Assembly: GCA_964504445.1 (NCBI GenBank)
Contig: CAZDEO010000001.1
Location: 62,001-126,000, forward strand
Direction of reading: 5' to 3'
From: JACSRF01 sp964504445
GTDB taxonomy: Bacteria > Chloroflexota > Anaerolineae > Promineifilales > Promineifilaceae
DNA length: 64,000 nt
Below the pieces are notes generated by a model that was not told the origin of the DNA, searched no databases, and worked only from the letters and a program-made list of their open reading frames with translations. Below, one piece after another: positions 1 to 8,490 of the stretch. Numbering within the stretch: position 1 is the first letter of the stretch; each line of letters opens with the position of its first letter. The translations under genes and the position numbers were made by a program.

Positions 1-2
1 TG

Positions 3-485
3 AAAGGGCGTCTGGCGCAAAAGTATGCCCATGAAGCGAACCACCACATTATGCTGGTGTACGGCTTGCGGCAGAATGAATGGCGCGGTGAACCGGAAAC
101 GGCCGTGCCGCCGCGCCTCTTTCGCAGCGAACCGGTGCTGATGGTGCACAACGTGGCCGACACCGTGGCCTTTTACACCGAGAAACTGGGCTTTGCCGTC
201 AACTTTGCGTATGGCGATCCGCCCACCCACGCGGCCGTTTCTTACGGCCGTTGGTCCGGTGCGCAGGTGACCATTCAGTTAACCCAGGAGTCCCCTGAGC
301 GGGCGCTCAACCCTGCCGGGTACCTCTACATCTTTACGGATGCGCAAATTGACGCGCTCTATGCCACATACCGGCAGCAGGGCGTAGACATCATGGATGA
401 ACTCCAAACCTACCCTTATGGCATGCGTGAATTTGCCATTCGCGACCCCAACGGCCACATTTTGTTGTTTGGCACGCAGGCATAA
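3..485 (+). CDS. VOC-fold (glyoxalase/bleomycin-resistance type) protein, 5' end outside window
   Basis: The reading frame is already open at base 3 and runs into the ATG at 51, so the gene probably starts before the window; 51 is only a fallback start. The 144 residues from 51 contain one vicinal-oxygen-chelate half: an EPVLMVHNVADTVAFYTEKLGF opening strand and helix, and a closing IRDPNGHILLFG strand with the usual DPNG turn. Residues before 51 do not resemble a VOC domain clearly, so the protein may have another N-terminal domain. The substrate is unknown; family members include lyases, dioxygenases and antibiotic-binding proteins. It precedes a MarR/ABC-exporter unit on the same strand. 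Confidence 0.75.
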   Translation, partial: KGRLAQKYAHEANHHIMLVYGLRQNEWRGEPETAVPPRLFRSEPVLMVHNVADTVAFYTEKLGFAVNFAYGDPPTHAAVSYGRWSGAQVTIQLTQESPERALNPAGYLYIFTDAQIDALYATYRQQGVDIMDELQTYPYGMREFAIRDPNGHILLFGTQA

Positions 486-609
486 GCGTTTTTTCGGCCT
501 GAACAGGCCAAATTCCCAATTCGTAAGAAACCTATAAAAGTCATTGACAGAATAGTTCGGTGGCGTACAATTCCGCCTGTTATTTTTTACCGGAAAGAAA
601 AAAGCTGCT

Positions 610-1143
610 ATGTCCTGGATGCAAGACAAACAAAAAAGAGAAAAGTGGCTCCACTTTGTGCAATCCCTGCATCCCAATATTGATCCCAAAGCGGTGCGTC
701 TCATGGATGAAATGCGCTTTGTCTCTCGCGCAATTCATCTTGCGGGCGAGCAAAGCCTGGACGTGGCGGGGCTCTCTTTTGCCCAATACCGCGTGCTGAT
801 GCACCTTTTTTTTGCGGAACATATGGGCGATCGGGGGGAATTGAACCCTTCGGAAATAAGCGAGCGGCAGGGCGTCAGCCGTAATACCATGAGCTCCCTC
901 ATTCGCAACCTGGAGGCCGAGGGATTGGTGGAGCGCCGCCTGGACCTCCATGACCGCCGCCGCTTCAACATCAGTTTGACGGCGTCAGGCCGCGAGCTGG
1001 TTACCCGGCACGCCCGCCAGCATTTAGAAACCATCGGCCAATGCTTTAGCGCCCTGTCCGAGGAAGAGCAGGAAACATTTTTCCGGCTGTTGTCCAAAGT
1101 TGGCAGCCACGCCACGGCCGTTCGCCAGCGGTTTGAGGGCTAA
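610..1143 (+). CDS. MarR-family transcriptional regulator
   Basis: A 177-residue winged-helix regulator. The core lies around residues 45-130: a helix ending in LSFAQYRVLMHL, the recognition segment SEISERQGVSRNTMSSLIRNLEAEGLVERR and the wing DLHDRRRFNISLTASGRELV, which carries the family's DxRR signature. The ATG at 610 follows a purine-rich GGAAAGAAAAAAG stretch. It lies 44 bases before an ABC exporter pair on the same strand, an arrangement typical of MarR proteins that repress an adjacent efflux system until a toxic ligand binds. The ligand is not deducible. About 125 bases separate it from the VOC gene, so it probably has its own promoter. Confidence 0.88.
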   Translation: MSWMQDKQKREKWLHFVQSLHPNIDPKAVRLMDEMRFVSRAIHLAGEQSLDVAGLSFAQYRVLMHLFFAEHMGDRGELNPSEISERQGVSRNTMSSLIRNLEAEGLVERRLDLHDRRRFNISLTASGRELVTRHARQHLETIGQCFSALSEEEQETFFRLLSKVGSHATAVRQRFEG

Positions 1144-1187
1144 GCACAGCCCATCTCCATAAAAGGTTGATTAGGAGAAACAGGATT

Positions 1188-3431
1188 ATGCTTCGAATTA
1201 GAAGGTACTTATACCCGTATATGACCATGTTCCTGGCCTCGGTGGTTCTGTTGTTCATCCAGGCCAACCTGGACCTGGCCCTGCCGGACTATCTCTCGCA
1301 GATTGTGAACACGGGCATTCAGCAGAGCGGCGTGGCCAGCCCGGTGCCAGACGCCATGCGCCAGGAGACGTTGGAGCGTATGGCCCTGTTCTTGAGTGCA
1401 GAAGAGGAAACGGCCGTGCGCAACGCCTACACCCTCTTCCAGCCCGGTTCCCCTGACTCCTTTGCTTACACCGACACCTACCCCCTGCTAGAAGAAAAAC
1501 CCATTTACATCCGCAACGACATCAGCCGCCAAGAGCATGACCGCCTGAGCACGCCCATGGCCAAAGCGCTGCTGGTGGTCTCGGCGCTGGAGCAGGCCCT
1601 GGCAGACCCCGAAGCAGCAGCGCAAATGGGCGGCGAAGGGGCCTTCGACCTCTCCATGCTGCCCCCTGGCGCCGATTTGTTTGGCCTGCTGGGCGGGCTG
1701 TCGGCCTCCCAGCGGGCGCAGATTGCCGCCGACATCAATGCGCGGTTTGACGCGCTGGGGGAGAAGATGATTAGCCAAACGGCCGTTATCCAGGTCAAAG
1801 CAGAGTACGAAGCCCTGGGCATGGACGTTAGCCGCCTGCAAAACAGCTACATCTTGCGCACCGGCGCCATCATGCTCGGCATCACCCTGCTCTCCGCCGC
1901 CGCCACCATCAGCGTGGGCTACCTCTCCGCCAAAATTGCCGCCGGCATTGGCCGCGACCTGCGCAGCGACGTTTTTCGCAAAGTCGAAAACTTCTCCGGG
2001 GCGGAGTTCGATAAATTTCCCACCGCCTCCCTCATCACCCGCTCCACCAACGACATTACCCAACTGCAAATGGTGACCATGTTCATGGTACGGCTGGTCT
2101 TTTATGCGCCCATTATGGGCATTGGCGGCACCATTCGCGCCATCGGCAAAGGCTCCTCCATGTGGTGGACCATTGCCGTAGCCGTGCTGGTGCTGCTGGG
2201 CGTCATCGTCGTCGTCGTCTCCATCGCCCTACCCAAATTCCGCATTGTGCAAAAGCTCATTGACCGGCTGAACCTGGTGGCCCGCGAAAACCTCTCTGGC
2301 ATGATGGTCATTCGCGCCTTCAACATGCAGCCCTTTGAGGAAGACCGCTTTGATAAGGCCAACGTAGACCTGACGGCCAACACCCTGTTCATTGCCCGCG
2401 TCATGGCCTTCCTCATGCCCATGATGATGTTTATTCTCAACATCCTGTCCGTAGTCATTTTGTGGGTAGGGGCGCAGCAGGTGGCCCAGGCTAACATGCA
2501 GGTAGGCGACATGATGGCCTTTTTGCAGTACGCCATGCAAATTGTCTTCTCCTTCCTGATGCTTTCCATGCTCTTTATCATTCTGCCCCGCGCCTCGGTT
2601 TCGGCAGACCGCATTGCCGATGTGCTGGAGACGGAGTTGGCGATTATTGACCCACCTGCGCCAAAGTCGCTCAACGGCCACTTTACCGGCACCGTAGAAT
2701 TCCGCAACGTCTCCTTCCGCTACCCCGGCGCCGACACCGACGTGCTGCACGACATCAGCTTTGTGGCAAAACCAGGGGAAACCACCGCCTTCATCGGCTC
2801 CACCGGCTCCGGCAAATCCACCGTCGTCAACCTCATTCCCCGCTTTTACGACGTCACCGGTGGCTCCATTATGATGGATGATATTGACATCCGCGAAGTG
2901 ACCCAGCACGATTTGCGGGACAAAATTGGTTACGTGCCCCAAAAGGGGATTTTGTTCTCCGGTACCATCGAGAGCAACCTAAAGTATGCAGATGAGAATG
3001 CCAGCGAGGAGGCGTTGCAAACGGCCGTAACCATCGCCCAGGCCGCCGAATTCGTCAACGCCAACCCCGACGGCCTACAAGCCGAAATCTCCCAGGGCGG
3101 CACCAACGTTTCCGGCGGGCAGCGGCAGCGCCTATCCATTGCCCGCGCCCTGGTCAAAAGAGCGCCCATCTACATCTTCGACGACACCTTCTCCGCCCTA
3201 GACTTCAGAACCGACGCCGCCCTGCGCCGCGCCCTGCGCGAAACCACCCAAGACAGCACCATACTCCTCGTCACCCAGCGCGTCTCCACCGTCAAAAACG
3301 CCGAACAAATCATCGTCCTCGACCAGGGACGGGTGGTAGGCAAGGGCACCCACGAAGAACTGATGGAAAATTGCGAAACATACCAGGAAATTGCCCTATC
3401 CCAACTTAGCATGGAGGAACTCGGATCATGA
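1188..3431 (+). CDS. ABC exporter half-transporter, degenerate-site subunit (permease-ATPase)
   Basis: Start chosen at ATG 1188 because AGGAGA at 1173-1178 sits 9 bases upstream; an in-frame TTG at 1167 precedes it. The 747-residue protein has a first membrane helix near residues 10-30, then a long extracytoplasmic insert (to about 215) before the remaining helices, and a C-terminal ATPase with Walker A GSTGSGKST (about 537), signature VSGGQRQR (about 640) and Walker B IYIFDDTFSALD. The residue after the Walker B aspartate is Asp, not the catalytic Glu, so this subunit contributes the degenerate ATP site of a heterodimer. Its stop overlaps the start of the partner gene in ATGA. Likely a drug or lipid exporter under MarR control. 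Confidence 0.9.
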   Translation: MLRIRRYLYPYMTMFLASVVLLFIQANLDLALPDYLSQIVNTGIQQSGVASPVPDAMRQETLERMALFLSAEEETAVRNAYTLFQPGSPDSFAYTDTYPLLEEKPIYIRNDISRQEHDRLSTPMAKALLVVSALEQALADPEAAAQMGGEGAFDLSMLPPGADLFGLLGGLSASQRAQIAADINARFDALGEKMISQTAVIQVKAEYEALGMDVSRLQNSYILRTGAIMLGITLLSAAATISVGYLSAKIAAGIGRDLRSDVFRKVENFSGAEFDKFPTASLITRSTNDITQLQMVTMFMVRLVFYAPIMGIGGTIRAIGKGSSMWWTIAVAVLVLLGVIVVVVSIALPKFRIVQKLIDRLNLVARENLSGMMVIRAFNMQPFEEDRFDKANVDLTANTLFIARVMAFLMPMMMFILNILSVVILWVGAQQVAQANMQVGDMMAFLQYAMQIVFSFLMLSMLFIILPRASVSADRIADVLETELAIIDPPAPKSLNGHFTGTVEFRNVSFRYPGADTDVLHDISFVAKPGETTAFIGSTGSGKSTVVNLIPRFYDVTGGSIMMDDIDIREVTQHDLRDKIGYVPQKGILFSGTIESNLKYADENASEEALQTAVTIAQAAEFVNANPDGLQAEISQGGTNVSGGQRQRLSIARALVKRAPIYIFDDTFSALDFRTDAALRRALRETTQDSTILLVTQRVSTVKNAEQIIVLDQGRVVGKGTHEELMENCETYQEIALSQLSMEELGS

Positions 3432-5323
3432 TGCACGGAGGCGGAGGACAACCCAGAAGAGCGCCCCGCGAAGGCGGCCCCATGGCCGCCATGCGTAAAG
3501 GGGAAAAGGCCCGCAACTTTAAGGCCACCATGGTTAAGCTGGCGCAATACCTCAGCGCCTACAAAGGACGCATCATCATCGTGGCGATTTTTGCCATCGC
3601 TTCAACGGTGTTCAACATTGTGGGTCCCAGGGTATTGGGCAACGCCACCACCGCCCTCTTCGAGGGCATCATGGCTGAAATCGCCGGTACGGGCGGCATA
3701 GACTTCGACTACATTGGCCGTATCTTGCTGATGATGCTGTTCCTATACATTTTGTCGTCCATCTTCGCCTACCTCATGGGCTGGATTATGGCCGGCGTCT
3801 CCACGGACATTTCCTACCGTTTCCGCCAGGGGATTGCCGCCAAAATTAACCGTATGCCCCTGAGCTACTTCGACAAAAATACCCAGGGCGAAGTGCTGTC
3901 GCGCATCACCAACGATGTGGACACCGTCAACCAGACCCTCAGCCAAAGCCTGACGCAAATCATCACCTCCCTCATTACGGTGGTGGGTGTGCTGGTGATG
4001 ATGCTTTCCATTAGCTGGCTGATGACCCTGGTGGCCCTCATCGTCATTCCCCTATCGCTGGGTGTGGTCTCCTTCATTGTCAACCGTTCCCAGGTGTACT
4101 TTAAGCAGCAGCAAGATTACCTGGGGCACGTTAACGGCCATGTGGAAGAGATGTTTGGCGGCCACCGCGTGATGAAAGCGTTTAATGGCGAAGCACGCAG
4201 CATCGCCCAATTTGAAGAGTACAACAACACCTTGTACGGCGTGGCCTGGAAATCTCAGTTTTTGTCGGGGCTGATGATGCCGATTATGAACTTTATTGGC
4301 AACCTGGGCTACGTGGCGGTGGTGGTGGTGGGTGGTTACCTGACGGTACGCAACGCCATTACCGTAGGCGACATTCAAGCCTTTATCCAATATGTGCGCT
4401 CGTTCAACCAGCCGCTGATGCAGTTGGCAAATATCACAAATGTGTTGCAGCAAACGGCCGCCGCCGCCGAGCGCGTCTTTGAATTCCTGGAAGAGCCAGA
4501 AGAAGTAAAGGAAACCGAAAACCCGGTGCAGCTAGACGCGCTACAAGGCCGCGTTGAATTCCGCAACGTCAGCTTTGGCTACAACCCGGAAAAGCCGGTC
4601 ATCCACAACCTGACGGCGGAAGCGCGGCCGGGGCAAAAGGTAGCCATTGTTGGCCCCACGGGCGCGGGTAAGACCACCATCGTTAAGCTGCTGATGCGCT
4701 TTTATGACGTGGATGCGGGCGCGATTTTGGTGGATGGGCACGATATTCGGGAGTTTACGCGCCAGGATTTGCGCCGCTGGTTTGGCATGGTGTTGCAAGA
4801 TACGTGGCTGTACAATGACACGATTATGGAGAATATCCGCTACGGTCGTCCTGCTGCCAGCGACGAGGAAGTGATTGCCGCCGCCCAAGCCGCCCACGTA
4901 GACCATTTTGTACACACCCTGCCCGACGGCTATGGCATGGTCATCAACGAAGAGACCACCAACATCTCCCAGGGGCAAATGCAGCTGCTGACCATTGCCC
5001 GCGCCGTGCTAGCCGACCCCAAAATCCTCATTTTGGACGAAGCCACCAGTTCCGTAGACACGCGCACTGAGGTACTCATCCAAAAAGCGATGGATCGCCT
5101 GATGGTGGGGCGCACCAGCTTCATCATCGCCCATCGCCTCTCCACCATCCGCAACGCCGACCTGATTTTGGTGATGCGCGACGGCGATATTGTGGAGCAG
5201 GGCAACCACAAAGAGCTGCTGGCTCGTGGTGGCTTCTACGCCGAGCTGTACAATAGCCAGTTTGAGCGGCCCACAGCAGAGGGCGAGGTGGCAGACGAAG
5301 CTTTTCTGGTTCCGGCGGATTAG
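3428..5323 (+). CDS. ABC exporter half-transporter, catalytic-Glu subunit (permease-ATPase)
   Basis: The 631-residue partner of the preceding gene, translationally coupled through ATGA at 3428-3431. Six membrane helices fill residues 40-335; the ATPase has Walker A GPTGAGKTT (about 408), signature ISQGQMQLL (about 513) and Walker B LILDEATSSVD (about 533). Walker B keeps the catalytic Glu, whereas the signature is ISQGQ instead of LSGGQ. Together with the Asp in the partner's Walker B this gives one consensus and one degenerate ATP site, the arrangement known for TM287/288, BmrCD and LmrCD. A charged 40-residue N-terminal extension (RRAPREGG) precedes the first helix. Substrate unknown. Confidence 0.9.
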   Translation: MMHGGGGQPRRAPREGGPMAAMRKGEKARNFKATMVKLAQYLSAYKGRIIIVAIFAIASTVFNIVGPRVLGNATTALFEGIMAEIAGTGGIDFDYIGRILLMMLFLYILSSIFAYLMGWIMAGVSTDISYRFRQGIAAKINRMPLSYFDKNTQGEVLSRITNDVDTVNQTLSQSLTQIITSLITVVGVLVMMLSISWLMTLVALIVIPLSLGVVSFIVNRSQVYFKQQQDYLGHVNGHVEEMFGGHRVMKAFNGEARSIAQFEEYNNTLYGVAWKSQFLSGLMMPIMNFIGNLGYVAVVVVGGYLTVRNAITVGDIQAFIQYVRSFNQPLMQLANITNVLQQTAAAAERVFEFLEEPEEVKETENPVQLDALQGRVEFRNVSFGYNPEKPVIHNLTAEARPGQKVAIVGPTGAGKTTIVKLLMRFYDVDAGAILVDGHDIREFTRQDLRRWFGMVLQDTWLYNDTIMENIRYGRPAASDEEVIAAAQAAHVDHFVHTLPDGYGMVINEETTNISQGQMQLLTIARAVLADPKILILDEATSSVDTRTEVLIQKAMDRLMVGRTSFIIAHRLSTIRNADLILVMRDGDIVEQGNHKELLARGGFYAELYNSQFERPTAEGEVADEAFLVPAD

Positions 5324-5390
5324 GGCGAAAAGCTTGAAGGGTGAAACGTGATGCGCAAGCCGGTTGCGGGAAACTGCAACTTAATAAATA

Positions 5391-5609
5391 GTTAGGCGGG
5401 CGAAGGTTTTGGTGAAATTGAGGTGACTGGCTGATGTGTTTGGTTGGATGGCATGAGGTGGGGTTGCGAAACGGCCGTTTCGCATTCATTCAGTCAACGG
5501 CCGGCAAGCACCCATCAGGCGGCAGCCGCCTAACATCACTTCCAGCCGACCGCCTACCAGTTCGGCTTTTGGCGAAGTTGAACCTTTCGGCGGCGGCTGA
5601 AGCAAGGCG
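5391..5609 (+). mobile_element. Probable integron gene cassette (about 218 bp)
   Basis: The segment is bounded on the left by GTTAGGC (5391-5397), a textbook integron core site, and on the right by the attC below, cut at the G of its GTT (5609). When the cassette is closed into a circle in thought, the right half-site becomes GTTAGGC and pairs with all seven bases of GCCTAAC at 5528-5534. In the linear form the right site reads GTTAGGA, one mismatch, as expected if those bases belong to the target. No integrase gene is in the window, so this would be a lone or stranded cassette. Boundaries are inferred from sequence only. Confidence 0.6.
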
Positions 5610-5613
5610 TTAG
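5434..5613 (+). CDS. Small cassette-borne ORF, 59 residues, function unknown
   Basis: An ATG at 5434 opens a frame running through the cassette and the whole attC, stopping at TAG (5611-5613) inside the right core site. Stops inside attC are common for cassette genes. The product is basic and Arg/Ala/Leu-rich with no recognisable domain. Much of it is simply the translation of attC, and there is no good ribosome-binding site, so expression is doubtful. It contains one ACGGCCGT copy (5470-5477), which suggests the cassette has spent time in this lineage. Confidence 0.25.
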   Translation: MCLVGWHEVGLRNGRFAFIQSTAGKHPSGGSRLTSLPADRLPVRLLAKLNLSAAAEARR

Positions 5614-5615
5614 GA
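5528..5615 (+). mobile_element. Integron attC recombination site
   Basis: An 88-bp imperfect inverted repeat with all parts of an attC. R'' GCCTAAC (5528-5534) pairs with R' GTTAGG (5609-5614). L'' (5539-5554) pairs with L' (5589-5602) over 14 base pairs, leaving exactly two unpaired bases on the left arm, C5543 and A5549. On the bottom strand these are G and T, the extrahelical bases that the integron integrase uses to choose the folded bottom strand. Unpaired spacers 5535-5538 and 5603-5608 and a 34-base terminal loop (5555-5588) complete the fold. The last base of R' is A instead of a pyrimidine. Orientation puts its cassette upstream. Confidence 0.8.
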
Positions 5616-5722
5616 CCGACGCTGCGCGCCGGTCCTGATGTGGCTGCGGTTTCATCGCGGTCACATTGGGCGCTGGCTCCAAAAGCATAAAATTCAGCAT
5701 ACCAGAAAGGATAATTCACAGC

Positions 5723-6169
5723 ATGAAACGCCCTGTAACTCTTTGGATACTTATTTTTTGGTTAGTATTTCTCGCTTTTGGTGGGCTATATGGTGGTATA
5801 GCAATGCTTCTTGACCCTTCTGGCGGCTCATTGCAAATGACCGAAGTTTTACCGCTTTTACCTGTCTCCAATTATGTCTTACCTGGATTATTCCTGCTCT
5901 TTCTAATGGGCTTACTTCCCTTATTGCTCATATATGGCTTGTTAGCCCGCCCTGATTGGCCTTGGTTGGAATCGCTCCTACGTCAAACAAAGTATCATTG
6001 GGCTTGGACTGGAACTGTTATTCTAGGTGTTGTACTTGCAATGTGGCTTATCATTGAAGGCGTATTGATTGGCTTCAAGTGGGTTATCCAATATGTCACA
6101 GCCATAGACGGGTTATTCATTTTATTATTTGTATTTTTATCGCCCGTAAGAAGGTTTTATAAAAAATAG
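5723..6169 (+). CDS. Small four-helix membrane protein, probably foreign
   Basis: Start set at ATG 5723, preceded by AAAGGA (5706-5711); the frame is open back to a TTG at 5666. The 148 residues hold four hydrophobic segments (about 6-30, 49-74, 92-117 and 127-143) and end in a basic RRFYKK tail, so it is an integral membrane protein. I do not recognise the family. The gene is clearly more AT-rich than its neighbours and lacks the ACGGCCGT motif. It begins just after the attC site, where a second cassette would start, but no attC is visible beyond its stop. It may be a cassette that lost its attC, or another insertion. Confidence 0.65.
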   Translation: MKRPVTLWILIFWLVFLAFGGLYGGIAMLLDPSGGSLQMTEVLPLLPVSNYVLPGLFLLFLMGLLPLLLIYGLLARPDWPWLESLLRQTKYHWAWTGTVILGVVLAMWLIIEGVLIGFKWVIQYVTAIDGLFILLFVFLSPVRRFYKK

Positions 6170-6283
6170 TTGTACGAGATTTGGAATAATGGAAGCCCAG
6201 TAGTACCTTGTGCAAGAATTGATGATGTTTGCAGGGGGGAACGGCCGTTACCCACACCCCCCAAAACAGGAACAGGAACCTCC

Positions 6284-6763
6284 ATGAAACAGTTCCCCAA
6301 ACGAACCTACAGCGGATTAGGCGACATGGCGCGAGACTTGGCCTGGCCCTTGCGCCACCGGCAGCAGCTACACCACGCTATGCGCGGCGGGCTGGTCTCG
6401 CACCAGTTCCGCGAGCGACTGATGATGGCCGTCACGGCCGTTAACCAATGCCGCTACTGTTCCTATTTCCATACCCAGGAAAGCCTGCGCGCCGGGCTGC
6501 CGCCGGAAGAGGTGCGCCAATTGCTAGAGGGCGACATCAGCCATGCCCCCGAGGAGGAGCTGCCCGCCCTGCTTTACGCCCAGCACTGGGCTGAAAGCGA
6601 CGGCCGTCCTGACCCTACTGCCCGCCAACGCTTGCTAGACACTTACGGCCGTGAGCGTGCCAACGCCATTGAAACCGTGCTGCGCATGATCCGTACCGGC
6701 AACCTGCTGGGTAACAGCACCGACTGGCTACTCTACAAACTCACCTTGGGTCGCCTGGGTTAA
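6284..6763 (+). CDS. Carboxymuconolactone decarboxylase/AhpD-like protein
   Basis: ATG at 6284 gives 159 residues; the frame is open upstream but those codons are not convincing. The family's redox centre is visible at about residues 57-70: NQCRYCSYFHTQESLRAGL, that is CxxC followed by His three residues later, preceded by a helix AVTAV. Proteins with this AhpD fold reduce peroxidase partners or act as disulfide reductases; the exact partner here is unknown. It stands alone between the foreign-looking membrane gene and a surface-protein gene. An ACGGCCGT copy lies 35 bases before the start and others lie within it, so it belongs to the resident genome. Confidence 0.8.
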   Translation: MKQFPKRTYSGLGDMARDLAWPLRHRQQLHHAMRGGLVSHQFRERLMMAVTAVNQCRYCSYFHTQESLRAGLPPEEVRQLLEGDISHAPEEELPALLYAQHWAESDGRPDPTARQRLLDTYGRERANAIETVLRMIRTGNLLGNSTDWLLYKLTLGRLG

Positions 6764-6873
6764 GGTTGACAAATTGCTCCTGATGCCTGATGATTGCTAG
6801 TTGAATACACAGAACCATTGTCCGATAGAGGCTCCTATTGCAGAAGGAACACAGCACCAATGGCCGCCAGGCC

Positions 6874-7749
6874 ATGTTGCAAATGACTAAAGTTGGCGAA
6901 CCCCAAGGCTCTTTCAACCAGGGCTGTCCCTACTTCGCCTTGATTGACGATCCAGAAACCACCTTGCTTTTTCCGTCTTCCCTGGGGCACTGCTATCGGG
7001 ATACGCCGCCCACGCCGATTTCCCTTAATCATCAAGAAATCCACTGCCTGACGGCGCGGCATAAAAGCTGCCCCGTGTATCTGCAAGCCGGCCCATTACC
7101 CGCCAGCCTGCGTGGGCAAGAGGTAGATACAGGCAACGGCCGTAAACGGGGTGCAATTGTCTTGGCTCTGATAGCGGTGGGCTTGATGGCGGCCCTGGCT
7201 GTAGCTTGGGGCAGCAGCTTGCTTAACCTGAATGGCTCAAGCACCAGCCAGACCGGCCCTGGAGAAGCGCCGGCTGTGGCTCTGCTGTCAACGCAGACGG
7301 CAACGGCAACGGCCACAGCGGCCGCTACGGAAACGGCCGTACCCCCTACCGCTTTGCCAACCGCCACGGAAACGGCCGTGCCCGACTCCACCGCTATCCC
7401 CGAGCCTACGCCAACCTTCACGCCGCCCGCCACTGCCACACCCATCCCCACTACTGAATTACTTCCCACCTTGACCCCTGTTCCGCCGCTTCCCCAGGTT
7501 ATTGTGCAGGCCGAACGGCTAAACGTGCGCACTGGACCCAGCACAGAATATCCAGCCATTACGGTGGTGGAAGCCGGGTCTACCTTTGACGTGATTGGAC
7601 GCCTGAATGACGGCACCTGGTGGCAAATCTGCTGCGTGGCGGATGAACCAGCCTGGGTCATTGCCGCGGGGGTAGAACTATGGGGACTTGTGGACTTAGT
7701 GCCGGTGGTGGAAGTGCCCCCGCTCCCCACACCAGAACCCACCAACTAA
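6874..7749 (+). CDS. Membrane-anchored SH3b-domain protein with Cys-rich cytoplasmic module
   Basis: About 291 residues in four parts. First comes a Cys-containing module (about 18-70) with the spaced pattern CPYF...HCYRD...HQEIHCL...SCPVY. Next is a single membrane helix (about 91-112) after NGRKRG. Then a 100-residue linker rich in Thr, Pro and Ala (TATATAAATETAV). Last is an SH3b domain (about 210-275) with RLNVRTGPSTEYPAI and GTWWQICC. The helix orientation implies the Cys module is cytoplasmic and the SH3b domain outside, probably binding the envelope. Start is uncertain: ATG 6874 or 6883, or TTG 6838, all with weak ribosome sites. Its end abuts the convergent methyltransferase gene with no gap. 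Confidence 0.75.
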   Translation: MLQMTKVGEPQGSFNQGCPYFALIDDPETTLLFPSSLGHCYRDTPPTPISLNHQEIHCLTARHKSCPVYLQAGPLPASLRGQEVDTGNGRKRGAIVLALIAVGLMAALAVAWGSSLLNLNGSSTSQTGPGEAPAVALLSTQTATATATAAATETAVPPTALPTATETAVPDSTAIPEPTPTFTPPATATPIPTTELLPTLTPVPPLPQVIVQAERLNVRTGPSTEYPAITVVEAGSTFDVIGRLNDGTWWQICCVADEPAWVIAAGVELWGLVDLVPVVEVPPLPTPEPTN

Positions 7750-8436
7750 TCAGCGAGACCCTTTCGCCGCAAACACCTGGTCATAATCCACTTGCCACGC
7801 CAGCGTTTGCACGTCGTGAAAGCCTACGCTTTCTAGCAGCGCCACAAACTGGGCCGGGTCTCGGTAGCGCCCCAAAAAGGTCTTGGCTTCCCAGCCCCGC
7901 CGCCGCGTTACCAGCAGCACGCCGCCAGGGCGCAGCACGCGGGCCATCTCCCGCAGGGCATCCACGTCGGACGGGAAAAATTCCAGTGATTCCAGGCAGG
8001 TTACGGCGTCGAACTGCTCCGTGGGGAAGGGCAGCGGCACGGCCGTTCCTTGCACCAACGCCGTCCGCTCCCCATACCCGGCTAACTTCTCGGCGGCCAG
8101 GGCCAGCATCTTCTGCGAAGCATCCAGCCCCACTACACGGCCGTGAAAGGTAGGCCGTTGTAGCACAAACCAGGGCAGCCGCCCCGTGCCCGTGGCCACG
8201 TCCAGAATGCGCGGGCTGGGCAGGAGGGCCAATTTTTGCAGCAACGGCCGTACCACAAACAACTCCTCCGCCTGCGCCTCATACTGCTTAATACCATCAT
8301 ACTTGTGGGCCGTCACGTCATACATCCACACCACAAAGCGCCGCCCCAGGTACAACCCCTCCGTAATTACCAGCAGCCAGTACAGCAGCGCCGCCAGCAG
8401 AACCAGCCCGACAATTACCCCAAAAATCCACGTCAT
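7750..8436 (-). CDS. Membrane-anchored class I SAM-dependent methyltransferase
   Basis: The 228 residues start with a membrane helix (about 3-27) and continue as a Methyltransf_11-type domain. Motif I is ILDVATGTGRLPWFV (about 76-90), followed by VVGLDASQKML, FDAVTCLESLEFFP and the post-motif MARVLRPGGVLLVTRRRG. The ATG at 8436 is clear. The substrate is not recognisable; anchoring suggests a lipid or quinone-like acceptor, but that is inference. It is convergent with and directly abuts the SH3b gene, and lies 54 bases after the epimerase gene on the same strand, so the two may be co-transcribed. Confidence 0.82.
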   Translation of the reverse strand: MTWIFGVIVGLVLLAALLYWLLVITEGLYLGRRFVVWMYDVTAHKYDGIKQYEAQAEELFVVRPLLQKLALLPSPRILDVATGTGRLPWFVLQRPTFHGRVVGLDASQKMLALAAEKLAGYGERTALVQGTAVPLPFPTEQFDAVTCLESLEFFPSDVDALREMARVLRPGGVLLVTRRRGWEAKTFLGRYRDPAQFVALLESVGFHDVQTLAWQVDYDQVFAAKGSR

Positions 8437-8490
8437 GAGTTTGATAGTTTGTGGGTTTAATAGTTAGCTGGTCTGTCGCTAACCAACCCT

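Noticed and set aside
5486..5719. Minus-strand frame of 77 codons across the attC region
   Set aside because: It reads through both arms of attC, has no ribosome site and is explained by the inverted repeat.
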